Assembly: GCA_964036155.1 (NCBI GenBank)
Contig: OZ038422.1
Location: 39,021,201 to 39,085,200, forward strand
DNA length: 64,000 bases
Reading direction: 5' to 3'
Source: Diploscapter coronatus
Lineage: Eukaryota; Nematoda; Chromadorea; Rhabditida; Rhabditidae
In this document: positions 1 through 11,868 of the stretch, in pieces
Layout of the letters: every line of letters starts with the position of its first letter
Position numbering within the stretch: position 1 is the first letter of the stretch
Program-made: the position numbers and the translations under genes
Notes under the pieces: generated by a model
Database searches by the model: none
Told to the model about the DNA's origin: nothing
The model's input: only the letters and a program-made list of their open reading frames with translations

Positions 1-221
1 AGTCTTACATAAGACTCGGTGAAAAATTTTTGGGAGCCTCGCTCCGCGAGGTTTTATAAACGAGAAAAAATAGTTGAGGCAATTACCTCCTAATTAGATA
101 AATAATTACTCTAGTTGATTACCCCTAGAGTTATGGGTGATGTTATGATTTATCTTGAAAGACAGTTAAATAGGGTTAAGAGTTAACTGTCCTAATTAAT
201 GGCTTAATTAGCACAATTCAG

Positions 222-3200
222 GGATGCGGCTATCACTTGGACATGCTCGTGTTGGGCTTCCTGATTGTACTCGTCGGTGCTTTCGGTATGCCAGTTTACG
301 TCGCGGCCACTGTCCTCTCCATCAATCACATCAACTCCCTCAAGGTAGTTAATTAAATACTCAGGGCAATTGTCGAGACAATTATCATGTAATTACAGGT
401 CGAAAGCGAGTGCAAGGCGCCTGGAGAGCAGCCTCAGTTCATCGGTGTTAGGTAAGCGATTTTTATTCTCCAAATTTTGTCTTTAAACAACGTTAAAGGA
501 AATAAAATATCCGCATAAAGGTTTTTAATAGTTGAAAATCTAAATTTAAATTCAAGAAAAACTGGAAGATCCCATATCTGAAAGGAACATTTCCGATTTT
601 TCCTTCGATAATTTTTCGGAAACGATCACAGGCATGGATTTTGAAAAAAAAGAAAACTAAAACTATATTTGATCTCAGAAATAGAAATTCCAAATATAGT
701 AGTCATAAATGCCGAAAAAGCTCATTTTGCCCTGCTCTGAGATAAATTTGAATTGTCAGAGAACAGCGAGTGACGGGCATAGTCACGTTCCTGATCATCG
801 GTCTGTCCGTCCTGGCGACCAATCTGCTCGGCCACATCCCCATGCCCGTCCTCTACGGCGTCTTCCTCTACATGGGTAAATTCAAATACTTCGAGGAAAA
901 TCGATGATTCATGCAAATTTTCAGGTATCTCTGCGCTCGGTGGAATTCAACTTTACGACAGGCTGCTTCTGCTGCTCATGCCTATGAAGTGAGTTGTCTT
1001 CTGTTTTGTATTTGAACTTTTGAGAAGAAATTCCGACCTTAATGAATGAGAGAAATAACCTTCGAAATTCGCGAACTGATGACCAGAAAATGGCTATTTG
1101 TTTCCAAAAAATAAAATGTATATTAAAAACTAAAGATACCAACCTGACACGATCTACATCCGCCACGTGCCGATCAAGAAGATCCATCTGTTCACGATGT
1201 TCCAACTCGGCTGTCTCATTATTCTCTGGGTCGTCAAGTCCATCAAATCCACGTCCATTCTCTTCCCTATTATGGTAGGTTATTTGAAAATTCAAAGCTT
1301 TATTATCAAAAAGTTGTCTTCTTTTACGAAAATGGAATCATTTACCGTAAAATGCGAGGCTTTCCTTAAAACAATACAAATTTCTTCAGCTTGTCGTGAT
1401 GGTTGGAATCCGTAAATTGATGGAGCGTTTCTTCTCGACGACGGACCTGAAGTACCTCGACGATCCGATGCCCGACTTCCATCTCAGGAAGAAGGAGGAC
1501 ATGAAGAGACGTCAGAGTGAGGTTAGTTCGAGAGAAATAAATGCGATTTTCTAACAAAATTAGCTTCATAAAGGGAATTTCGGAATATTTAGTAGATAGA
1601 AAGAACCTTGATTTTGTATTCGATTTTCGAACTTCCCTGCTTCACAATAACCAAGAACTAGATCGTTTGCGAAAACCTAACAATTTTTAACAACAAGCCA
1701 AGACGAAGTTTCAACTCTTATCTTTCAAACTTCAACAATTTTGTCTCGGCCCTTCTTTTCTGGCATTGAGAAATGACTAGATTTGTCTTCGTACTGCTTT
1801 GAAATTAGGACAAATTTGTTATGTTCTAGGGTGAGCCGATCGACATCGAGCTGGACGCGGAGAACCAAACGACGATTCACGCGGTCAAGACCGAGGCCCA
1901 TCTGCACATTCCCATGACTTCGGGCAACGTCATCAAGATCCCTCTCGCCTCCATCCAAGAGCCTAGCCACTCCATCAATCTCACCAAGGAGGTCAGGACA
2001 AAAATTAGAATGGCTAAATACCGTAATCTGAAAGAATAGAGATGCGACTTTTGAGAAAGACATCATTTCTTGAAGAAAAATAAGAATCTGAAAAATAATA
2101 TTTTGAAATACAAATATTCAATATTGAAAAAAATAATTCTGTCCTACTGATTACGGTAGAAAATAGATGTTTCTACAATCAATAATACCTTGTCAGTCAT
2201 ATATAGTCACTCGATCACACGAATTTTGCTAGTCAATGTGCTAATTAACTTTTCAGATAATTAAGGGGTAATTAAGTTATTAATTGAGATAATTAGGGTG
2301 GTTAAATAGTTAATTTCCGATAATTGCAGGTAAACAACAGCGGTATGTGGAAGCATATAGCCACGAAGGACTCGAGATCCTCATTGGATAAGGAACTGAA
2401 CAAGGAAGTCGAGGGTGGCAGGAAACCAAGTACTAAGTAAGTTGGGAAAAATGGTGATAAAAGATTGTTGACATTCAAATTTGGCTTTTCTAACTTTTTC
2501 TATTTAAAAACATTTGTTCATTCTAACTTTTCCTTGTGATTTTCATAGTCTAGAAACTAGTACCTTCGCGACTTTAACTCCAAGATTTCATCAAATTTAA
2601 CGCTTTGAAATGTTCAAATCATTTTAACCATCTTTATGATTACGATGAGGCAATCAAGCGTTAACTTGGCCTAGCCTCTAAATCAGGTTATTTATTTTCC
2701 GCAAAGTTATAATTTTCAGATCCGATGCGCCCATCGAGCAGCCCGAAGATGACGACGAGGCGATCATGATAAAGGTACGCGAGCCGTGCATTCCAGGGAC
2801 CTTTCAACTTCACTCGACTCTTATTTGAATTTGAACTTTGAAGATCGCGATTTTTGAAACACTCAGTAGTTACTCGTCATTGTCCTGATTGAAAAAAGAA
2901 GACTTCCCGAGGGAGATGGAATGCGTATCCGCGAGGGGTGCGATATGATGAAACCCACGGTGCAGAGACGCGCAGAGCACAGTGCGACTAATCTTGCGCG
3001 AGTGCCTCTTCCATCTCCTTCTGCAAGTCTTTTTGAGGGACAGAGGAGGAGAGTAGATCGACAAATGGACCGTTTCGCACGTTTCTGATACCTCGTTTCA
3101 TTTCATCAATTTGAAGTTTCAGTTGAGTTGAGATTGCCCTAGAGAAATTTGTAGAGTAATAAATTAGGGTTGAAGTGAAGTCCATTTATTTTAAACGGCC

Positions 3201-3518
3201 CCGTAAAGGATATGTCAGTTTCTAGGTTTTGAAAATTTTATATATACAATTTTTGGAGAGCTCATCTACTTTTATTGACATTATTAATCTTAGAACTAGG
3301 AAATTAGACGAGCTTTCTAAATAGATAATGAATGGAAAAGTTGAAAGAATTTTTTAAAGGAGACTATTTGTTGTTTTTTTTTTAATTTCCCAAATTTTCA
3401 GGTGATCCGTCCCTCGCCACACGGCTCACAGCAGAACATCGGCAGTGGTTCGGAGAACACGCCCCTGCTGAAGGACGAAAAGAAGACGGGCAATGACTCG
3501 CCCGACTCGCCTGCCTAA
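222..3518 (+). CDS. SLC4-family bicarbonate transporter, C-terminal part (5' end outside window)
   Basis: Ten exons (222-344, 399-451, 760-875, 925-988, 1136-1274, 1390-1521, 1830-1991, 2330-2436, 2720-2774, 3402-3518) join in frame to give the last 355 residues. The family is Na+-coupled bicarbonate/anion exchange across the plasma membrane. Seen: the SLC4 signatures [58 protein letters not shown] and [12 protein letters not shown], then the last membrane helices and a DDPMPDF cytoplasmic start. The REQRVTG and [12 protein letters not shown] blocks look closest to the NBC/NDCBE branch (C. elegans abts genes). The cytoplasmic tail (1830-3518) is long, acidic and poorly conserved, ending ...NDSPDSPA. 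The N-terminal cytoplasmic domain and first helices lie upstream of the window. The acceptor of the 1136 exon is the weak form ctaaag. Confidence 0.93.
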
Positions 3519-5047
3519 TTGTCACTAATTGCACACCGATTAGCTAGTTAATTATCCCGATCACGCACAAATTGACTAATTAAGTCGAGAAGAGTATTTC
3601 TTTGGGTTATTTGAAAATGGCATTCGAAAATTCTGAAAGAAGACATTGTGGCTACTAGAGTTTTCACTCGCTTTTCTTCTTCCCTGCTATTTTTCAGGGA
3701 AGGCGACGGTAACTAAAAGGGACCAGATTTTTGCATAATTCAAATTCAAAATGATAGAATGTCATTTCTAAATAATTACCGTATTCTTGCAACCGATGTT
3801 TCATTTCCGTTCTTTATTTTTGGTGAATCTCAAACGTTTATTATTATTATTATTGTTCTCTTTTGCTCCTAAAAGGCAGCGTATTTCTTCTCGTTTCTCA
3901 AGCCCTCTTTCATCATGACAACTCTAATCAACAAGTGTTTCCTGTTATTGCAGTTCTTTTATCAGTGATTCATGTTCTTCTTGAGATATGCGCATTCAGA
4001 ATGATATTCAGTCAAGTCTGAGATTTTTCTTTTTAGGCAAGGACTACGGAAGTTCGAGAATTTTCGAGCTTGAACTCGCTAGCGAGTTGAATAAGAGTTC
4101 CAAGTTGAGTTCCGAAATCCTCGCTTTTAACATTGTCCTTCTCTTAACAACAGCAAAGTCTTTATCTCTCCCCATGCTATTTCTAGCTCGAAAGAAGAAA
4201 TAGCCTGTAAAAGTGGAGAGAAGAAAATTTTTTGCAGATTTTAAGAGAAGGGTTCAGTTTTAAAAATTATATTATACTAGTTAATAGAATCGAGGATGTT
4301 TCCGATCCACTTCAAAATCAACTCAAGTTTTTCCGTCAAAATTTAAGCTAAACTGTGATTATCCAGTTTTATACTAATCATACTTGCAACGTTTTTGAAT
4401 CGCGCGGTTAGCCGCATAAAACGAGATAGTGCACCATTTCGAGAGACGAAAAGAAGACATCCTATTTTTCTCTCGGATAAGGCACGCTATCTTATTTCAT
4501 GCGGTTAACCGCGTCTCGAAAGCGTTGCAAGTCTGGTACCAATGAAGTGAGGTTGAAAGTTGAAAAACATTTTTCATAGAAAATTATCACATCCTGATAG
4601 GATTTCTTATTAAAAATGTGTTCTTTTTCATTTTCTTGTATTTTTCGGTTAACATTAACGTTTTTTTCTTTTTGTTAAAGCATTTGTTATCTTTTCTTTA
4701 AAACAATTCAATTTTGTTTATTTTTTCTCACGTGCGGGTTAGGTATTTCTCAATATTTTCTAGGTCGATTTTTCTATATTCTTTAAAAAAAAATCTTTAA
4801 ATGTCTCTTTTCGAGAAAAGCCTAAAATTCCTAAAGCTTTTGTTGTATCGTTTAAAAATGTTACGATTTCCTGGCAGCAATTTGATTCCACTTTCATATG
4901 AAATTTCAATCGTCCTACGCCCGAGTTCAAATAAAGATTTATCTGAAAATAACATGTAATTTTAGAAAGAACACAATCAACAAAATATGCGTAACGAAAA
5001 GGGAAATTGGACAGAATAAAGATACATCGTGGACAAAAACTATTAAT
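3519..5047. other. Intergenic, no gene seen
   Basis: AT-rich DNA between the SLC4 stop and the first kelch remnant. Open frames here are short and show no family motif. The only structure noted is the foldback element at about 4391-4532. Confidence 0.6.
4391..4532. repeat. Foldback (MITE-like) element with ~50-bp arms
   Basis: The left arm begins acttgcaacg and contains cggttagccgcat; the right arm contains atgcggttaaccgcg and ends cgttgcaagt. The arms are imperfect reverse complements over about 50 bp around a short AT-rich centre. No coding capacity, which fits a non-autonomous DNA transposon or a long hairpin. Confidence 0.7.
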
Positions 5048-5377
5048 TTTGTATGATAAATAATGTATCATTGTATATTTAGTAATGGTGTACTAAAATC
5101 CTGTTTGTGTTTCAACCTCTCAGCTCCAGTTGACAATCGAATTTCTAAAGTCGCCAATATGAAATATGCAAGATATCATCATTCTCTTTTTGCTATGAAT
5201 GGAAAATTGTATACAATCGGAGGGTGAGCTGAGATTTTGCATATCTTTACACGAAATATTTGTTAACTTAGATTTCGAAACTCTAATTATAATGAAACAA
5301 TTTTTTATAATTCAATCGAGGAATACATTCCGCAAAAGAATAAATGGCGAGAAGTTGAAGAACTAGACTTTGAATAA
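5048..5377 (+). pseudogene. Kelch-propeller remnant (copy 0 of the tandem array)
   Basis: Contains only the last two exons of the kelch unit found three more times downstream: an exon reading SCLCFNLSAP...[20 protein letters not shown] and a final exon with YNSIEEYIPQKNKW, ending at a TAA. The preceding short intron (tatgataaataatgtatcat...tttag) matches those in the downstream copies. No upstream blades or start codon are visible, so it is a truncated duplicate, presumably left by unequal exchange before or when the Hsp70 part became linked to the array. A short 3' flank (about 5460-5530) is also shared with the DNA after the last intact copy (about 12185-12260). Confidence 0.8.
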
Positions 5378-6210
5378 TGCCGTTTAGTATCATATAGGCC
5401 TTTTTATTTGGCATATTATGTTTTATGAATATTATTTCTATTCGACTATTATTAAGATTTCAATGCACATGATACAGGCAACTCTCGAAGACATCCAAAA
5501 GTGGTGAGGGTAAATTTTAACTGAAATAATATTCTTTTTAATATTTTATTTGAAAAACTCTGTGACCAAATCCAATATTTATAGTAATTTCAGACCATTA
5601 ATGAATTCCAAAGTAAATTCTTCAAAATATATAACAGAAATAGTTAATCGATTTCTTGTGAACAGTTACTGAGCGTATTCAAAATATAACTGTTCGTCAG
5701 CAGTATCAATCAATGTTAGTGTATTTTTCTTATTTTCTCAATGTTTCATTGAAATAGCCTATGTATTTTCTCCTCAGTCAATCTTTTTTCAGGGTGTGGG
5801 TCAAGTTCCTCCACCCCGTCCCACTTTTTTCGTGAAAATAGTGCGACGTCAGGGAAAAAAAATTGGGGAACTTGATCCGCACCCTCTTTTTCACTACCGA
5901 TTGATGATAAGAAATTTTCCTTATCATTTTCAGTATCAATCTATTTAATTTCAGTTCAATACCTTTCACTATTTGTTAAAATTATTATCGTTCTGCCACT
6001 ATAAATTTCGTTCTTTTTTAACTCTAAATATCAATATAAAGGATGTGTTAAATAAACGTGAATTTAATTTACAATTTCACTTGAAGGAACAGTCTATATA
6101 ATCAATATGAAGCTTGATCCCAATGAATTATGATTCTTTAGTCATTTGAGTACGAATGCTTGAAATGTGTTCCAAAATAATTTTAATTATAGAATTAAAA
6201 TAATTGAGAG

Positions 6211-9200
6211 ATGGTGTATATCGGCATCGATCTGGGCACGACATATTCATGTGTTTCAATTATAGAAAATGAACATTGTAAACTTATATTCGATGATGAA
6301 GGTTTGCCTTAATGGTCTAAGATTATCAAATTCGGTAATTTACTTAAGGAAAAAATTTCATTCCGTCTATAGTTTCGTATGAAAATGAAGAAGTTCTTGT
6401 CGGCAATCCTGCACTCAAAAGTAGCAATGATTTGTCTCGAGTTCTTTATGGTTTACCTTTAAGAGATCGATCACATAAATAAAGTAAATGAATTGAAGAC
6501 TCGAAGCGACTGATCGGGTGGAGATTTATGCATAATTTGCCAATTGCGGAGAATCGTCAACTTTGGACGTTCAATTTGGATACACGAAATGTTAGTTTCG
6601 CATTTTGAATACGTGTTTTCAGTTGAAATGCGATTATTTTTATCCATTCTTTAGAACAAAGTTGGATACGTTATTAAGCACGATAATGAAGTATTTATAA
6701 CACCAGAGGAAGTATCCGCGGAAATTTTAAAGAAGATCAAACAAATAGCTGAGGTTTGAAAAGAATGAAATCTCAGTAGGACGAAATTTAGAGATACATC
6801 GGTGATAAAGTGACTGGAGCTGTTGTCGCGATTCCGGCCTTCTTTCAGACAGAGCAAATAGAGGCTACGAAAAGAGCTGTTCAAATGGCTGGACTCGAGT
6901 TAAAGATGCTAATCGATGAACCAATAGCTGCTGCTATTGCCTACAGTGATGCCCAAATGCTAGAGGATTCAAGCATAATGATATTCGACTTTGGCGGAGG
7001 TAGGTACATAATCATCATTTGAAAGCAAACGACCGAACAGCTGTATCAATGAATTTTTCAGGTACACTTGACATTAACATTTGCGAAATAAAAAACGGAA
7101 GTATTACGATAAAGATCGTTAAAGGAGATCAATATTTAGGCATAGTAATTATAAAAAGTGCTTATATTAGCTTGTAATTTTATAGGTGGTCAGGATTTCG
7201 ATGGAGTAATTATGAACTATGTATTAGAAGAATATAAGAGAACATCGAATAATGATATTCTTGGGAATAAGCGTTTGATTAAAAGATTAAGGACCGAGTG
7301 TATATTGGCAAAAGAATCGCTTTCCTTCACAGCTACTGCTGTTAATATTCACGTAACCCATAAAATACTCTAAAGACTATATTCTGAATTTAGTTGGATA
7401 TCGGTCCAGATCACCATTTGGATTTAAATGTACAATTAACGAAGATAAAGTTTAATGAATTATGCGAGAAGCTTTACGCAAAAACATCCAATCTAATTGA
7501 TGACACGCTTAGAATGGCTAAACTTAGGACAGATGACATCGATCACGTAGTAAATAATTACGAAAATCTTTCATTCTAATCGGAAATATCTTCCTTAAAT
7601 TATTTATTCAGATAATGGTTGGCGGAACCACAAGGATTCCTGCGATAAGAGATATTTTGGAAACGAAATTTGGACAAAAGAAATTAAAATTCAATATCAA
7701 CCCCGATGAAGCCGTCGCATTTGGGGCAGCTATTTTGGCTGATGCTATTGAAGTAAAAATTATTATACTGCGAATATATAAATAAAATATATTCTAGAAG
7801 GAAAAGCCAATCCCGTTGATTAATAGTTCGCATAAAATTTTATTCTATTGTAAGAAATTATGTTGAAAGTTAAGTAAGAGGTTTTGAAACGATTCGTAAC
7901 AATTTAGTTTATTATCAAAATAATGGTAAAAATAAAGGAAGAATATGCTTGTTCAATTCATATACCTTCTCAGTAGAAGAGATTGCAAGATTCCAGAACT
8001 ATTATGAGCCATATCAAATAGCAACTACACAAAATAAAGTAAATTCTTACGTTCATTATTTTGAATAATTTCTTATGCTTCAGATTTTTGGAATTAACAG
8101 CGGAAATGAATCATTTAAAATAGACAAATCATTTGAAATGTTTGATTTGAATACTCGACAAATTTCAAAAGGTCTCATCAACAAATCCATGAATGCTCGA
8201 TTCGAAGAATTTTACAGGTCCAGATCCTCCTGAATGGCGTAAATCTGCATCTGTGGCTTATTTCAAAGGCAGATTGTATTATTTGGGTGGATGGGATTCT
8301 ATAAAATATAAATATACGAATCGAGTTGATGTAAGAAGATCGAATGAAAGTCCATGAAACAATTTATTCAGGTTTTAATAAATGGAAAATGGCAAACAGG
8401 ACCTGCTTTTCCTCTTCCAATTTGGAATGTTCAAACAATAATATGCGATGATATTTTATACGGTCACATTATAGCATATTCATTATTGTAATTACGGATA
8501 TTCAGCCATTAATGGTCGTAAGAGTAGAAAGATATATCGATTATCAGACGATGAACGGGAATGGATTGAAATTGGAGAGTTTCCAGAGATACGAAATTCT
8601 TTTGGAGTTGCATCGCTAAATGGAAAAATTTACATAACTGGAGGATACGAGTCGTTAATTTTTATGATAAGTAATGTATCATTATATATTTAGTACTCCG
8701 AATGTATTCAAATCCTGTTGGTGTTTCGACCCCTCAGCTCCAGTTAACAGTCGAATTTCTCGAATCGCTGATATGAATTATGCAAGATATTATCATTCGC
8801 TCATTGTCGCTAACGGGAAACTGTATGCAATCGGAGGGTAAGAAATAGCAAAACTTATGATGGTTAAAATAACCTAAAGATTTAGATTTCAAAATATTGA
8901 GAAAAGAAATGGTTCTTACTGGCCGGCAAACTTCTGTGACGCTATTGAAGAATACGATCCGCAAACAGATAAATGGAGAATCGTTGAAGTAAATTAATAT
9001 AAGCATTATTAGTTAGAAATGATTAAATTTTCACCTATTTGAAATGACACTTTTCATTTAGAGGGCGCAACTGGGTTTTTCGTTTGTGAAAACAGATTCA
9101 TGACACTCCATTCAAAATAACGACTAGGGTGCATGAATCATGTAGCAGTTTACCGTTTTTCATCAAAATAATTTCAAGGAAAAATAACTGCTCTGGAATT

Positions 9201-11868
9201 CATCTTCGGATTTTTCAATTTTGCTAACATTCTTTTCGTCAATTGAGTTCGCGCTCATGATTTCTGAGTATATCCCAACGATTGAAAATTGTCCAAAATC
9301 GTCATTTCTCGTTCATTAGAAAAGGGAACGACAGGGTCTCCCCATACATGATTCCTGTCTAAAAATTACCGCAAGGTTTCAGTTCATCATAAATCGTTGG
9401 GGGAGTTGATGAGGGTGATCCAAAATGCCGTTTTTTGCATTTTGAAAATACATAATTTATTACTAAAATGGAAGTGATAATTTCAGAAACGAAATACAAT
9501 GGTATTGATTAATAATACAATGAATGGCTTAGCTCGAAATATCAATAATTCGCATAAAATTTTGTTTTATTGTAAGAAATTATGTCGAAAGCTAAGTAAA
9601 AGACTTTGAAACGATTCGTAATAATTTAGATTTATGTCGAAATAATAATGATAAACATGAAGGAAGAATATGCTTGTTCAATTCATATGCCTGCTCAGTG
9701 GGAGAGATCGCAAAATTCGACAATTATTATGAGCCAGACGAAGTAGCAACTACACAGAATAAAGTAAATTCCTATGTTCGTTATTTTTGAATAATTTCTC
9801 AAATTTCAGATTTTCGGAATTAATGGTAGAAATAACTCATTTAAAGTATATGATTTGAACACTCTACAAATTTTAAGAGGTCTTATCAACAAATCCATGA
9901 ATGCTCGATTCGAAGAATTTTACAGGTCCAGATCCTCCTGAATGGCGCAAATCTGCATCTGTGGCTTATTTCAAAGACAAATTGTATTATTTGGGTGGGA
10001 ATATTCCTAAAACATATAAAAATACGAATCGAGTTGATGTAAGAAGATCGAATGAAGGTCCGTGAAACAATTTATTCAGGTTTTAATAAATGGAAAATGG
10101 AAAACAGGTCCTGCTTTTCCTCTTCCAATTTGGAATGTTCAAACAATAATATGCGATGATATTTTATACGGTCACATTATAGCATATTCATTATTGTAAT
10201 TATGAATATTCAGTCATTGATGGCCATGAAAGTAAAATGATATATCGATTATCAGACGATGAACGAGAATGGATTGAAATCGGAGAGATTCCAGAAAGAC
10301 GAGGTTTTTTCGGAGTTGCATCGTTAAATGGAAAAATTTACATAACTGGAGGACAGGAGTCGTTAATTTTGTATGATAAATAATGTATCATTATATATTT
10401 AGTCATCCTAATGTATTGAAATCCTGTCTGTGCTTCGATCCCTCAGCTCCAGCTGACAGTCGAATTTCTAAAATCGCTGATATGAACTATGTTAGATATA
10501 ATCATTCGCTCATTGTCGCTAACGGGAAATTGTATGCAATCGGAGGGTGAGCTGAGATTTTGCATATCTTTATACCAAATATTTGCCAACTTAGATTTCA
10601 AACAACTTTCAAAAAAAGTTTTTGTAATTCAATCGAGGAATACGACCCACAAACGAATGAATGGCATAAATGCGGAAAAATTTTGCATAAAATGCTATTT
10701 TATCGTAAGAAATTATGTTGAAAGCTAAGTAAGAGACTTTGAAACGATTCGTAATAGTTTAGTTTATTATCCAAAGAATTATCAAGATGGTGAAGGAAGA
10801 ATAGACTTGTTCAATTCATATACCTGCTCAGTAGAAGAGATTACAAAATTCCACAATTGTTACTGGTCATATCAAGTAGTTATTACAAAGGATAAAGTAA
10901 ATTCTTATGCTCGTTATTTTGAATAATTTCTCAGATTTCAGATTTTTGGAATTAACGGCAGAAAGAAATCATTTGAAATATATGACTTGAACACTCAACA
11001 AATTTCAAGAGGTCTTATCAACAAATCCATGAATGATCGATTCGAAGAATTTTACAGGCCCAGATCCTCCTGAATGGCGTATTGCTGCATCTATGGCTTA
11101 TTTCAAAAACAAATTGTATTATTTGTGTGGATGGGATCTTGAAATGGTAAAGCCGACAAATTATGTGGATGTAAGAAGATCGAATGAAAGTCGATGAAAT
11201 AATTTATTCAGGTTTTAATAGATGGAGAATGGCAAACAGGACCTGTTTTTCCTCTTTCAACTGAATCTGCTCAAACAATAACATGCGATGAGATTTTATA
11301 CGGTCACATTATAGCACATTCATTATTTTAATTATGGATATTCAGTTATTGATGGTTATAGAACTACAAAGATATATCGATTATCAGACGATGAACGAGA
11401 ATGGGTTGAAATCGGAGAGATTCCAGAAAAACAAGGCTTATTCGGAATCGTATCATTAAATGGGAAAATTTACATAACTGGAGGATGGAAGTCGTTAATC
11501 TTATATGATAAATAATGTATCATTATATATTTAGTTTTCTTAATGTATTGAAATCCTGTCTGTGTTTCGACCCTTCAGCTCCAGCTGGTAGTCAAATTTC
11601 TCGAATCGCTGATATGAAATATGCAAGATATCATCATTCTCTTTTTGCTGTGAATGGAAAATTGTATACAATCGGAGGGTGAGCTGAGATTTTGCATATC
11701 TTTACACGAAATATTTGTTAACGTAGATTTCAAAAACAATTATTGTCATGGGAAAATTTTTGTAATTCAATCGAGGAATACAATCCACAAACGAATAAAT
11801 GGCAGGAAGTGAAAATATCGAGAGACTTGCCTGCGAGTAGCGAAAGTGCTGGGAAGAAAACGCACTAA
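6211..11868 (+). CDS. Hsp70 nucleotide-binding domain fused to three kelch propellers
   Basis: Thirty-two exons give 1246 codons with no internal stop. Residues 1-378 are an Hsp70 ATPase domain: phosphate-1 [10 protein letters not shown] (Asp7), DSKRLIG (Lys67, the catalytic lysine), [12 protein letters not shown] (Glu171), phosphate-2 IFDFGGGTLD (Asp194, Thr199) and MVGGTTRIP. The usual linker and substrate-binding domain are absent. After AILADAIE, a 45-bp intron leads to [11 protein letters not shown] and a kelch unit (about 379-668), then two more (about 669-966 and 967-1246). Each unit has about six blades with YLGG, YITGG and YAIGG strands. Exon structure, including a 46-bp intron, repeats between units, so they are recent duplicates. 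All introns are GT-AG except 7140-7185 (GC-AG). No start codon opens the first kelch unit, which favours the fusion. The alternative, a separate Hsp70 gene ending just after 7752, cannot be excluded without cDNA. Confidence 0.78.
7798..8988 (+). repeat. Kelch unit, copy 1 of tandem array
   Basis: Exons 7798-7849, 7908-8038, 8084-8171, 8218-8330, 8372-8462, 8506-8653, 8694-8837 and 8886-8988. Distinguished by a small insertion (KIDKSFEM) in the second blade and an aromatic-rich last blade. Exon order and most intron lengths match copies 2 and 3. Confidence 0.85.
9487..10704 (+). repeat. Kelch unit, copy 2 of tandem array
   Basis: Exons 9487-9571, 9630-9763, 9810-9879, 9926-10038, 10080-10170, 10214-10361, 10403-10546 and 10595-10704. 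The last exon runs directly into the first exon sequence of copy 3 ([11 protein letters not shown]) with no intron between, so the copy 2/3 junction was made by a deletion inside the array. Its first exon begins [10 protein letters not shown] after KRNT, a possible internal start if copies 2-3 were ever made separately. Long intron 8989-9486 separates it from copy 1. Confidence 0.85.
10763..11868 (+). repeat. Kelch unit, copy 3 of tandem array
   Basis: Exons 10763-10896, 10942-11011, 11058-11170, 11212-11302, 11346-11493, 11535-11678 and 11727-11868. Ends the fusion protein with a short basic tail (SAGKKTH) after the last blade. One kelch GG is changed (YLCGW instead of YLGGW). Confidence 0.85.

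Noticed and set aside
921..1295. 124-codon minus-strand frame
   Set aside because: Antisense shadow of SLC4 exons 925-988 and 1136-1274, which are conserved on the plus strand.
2870..3185. Minus-strand frames in the last long SLC4 intron
   Set aside because: No splice partners or family similarity; treated as intron.
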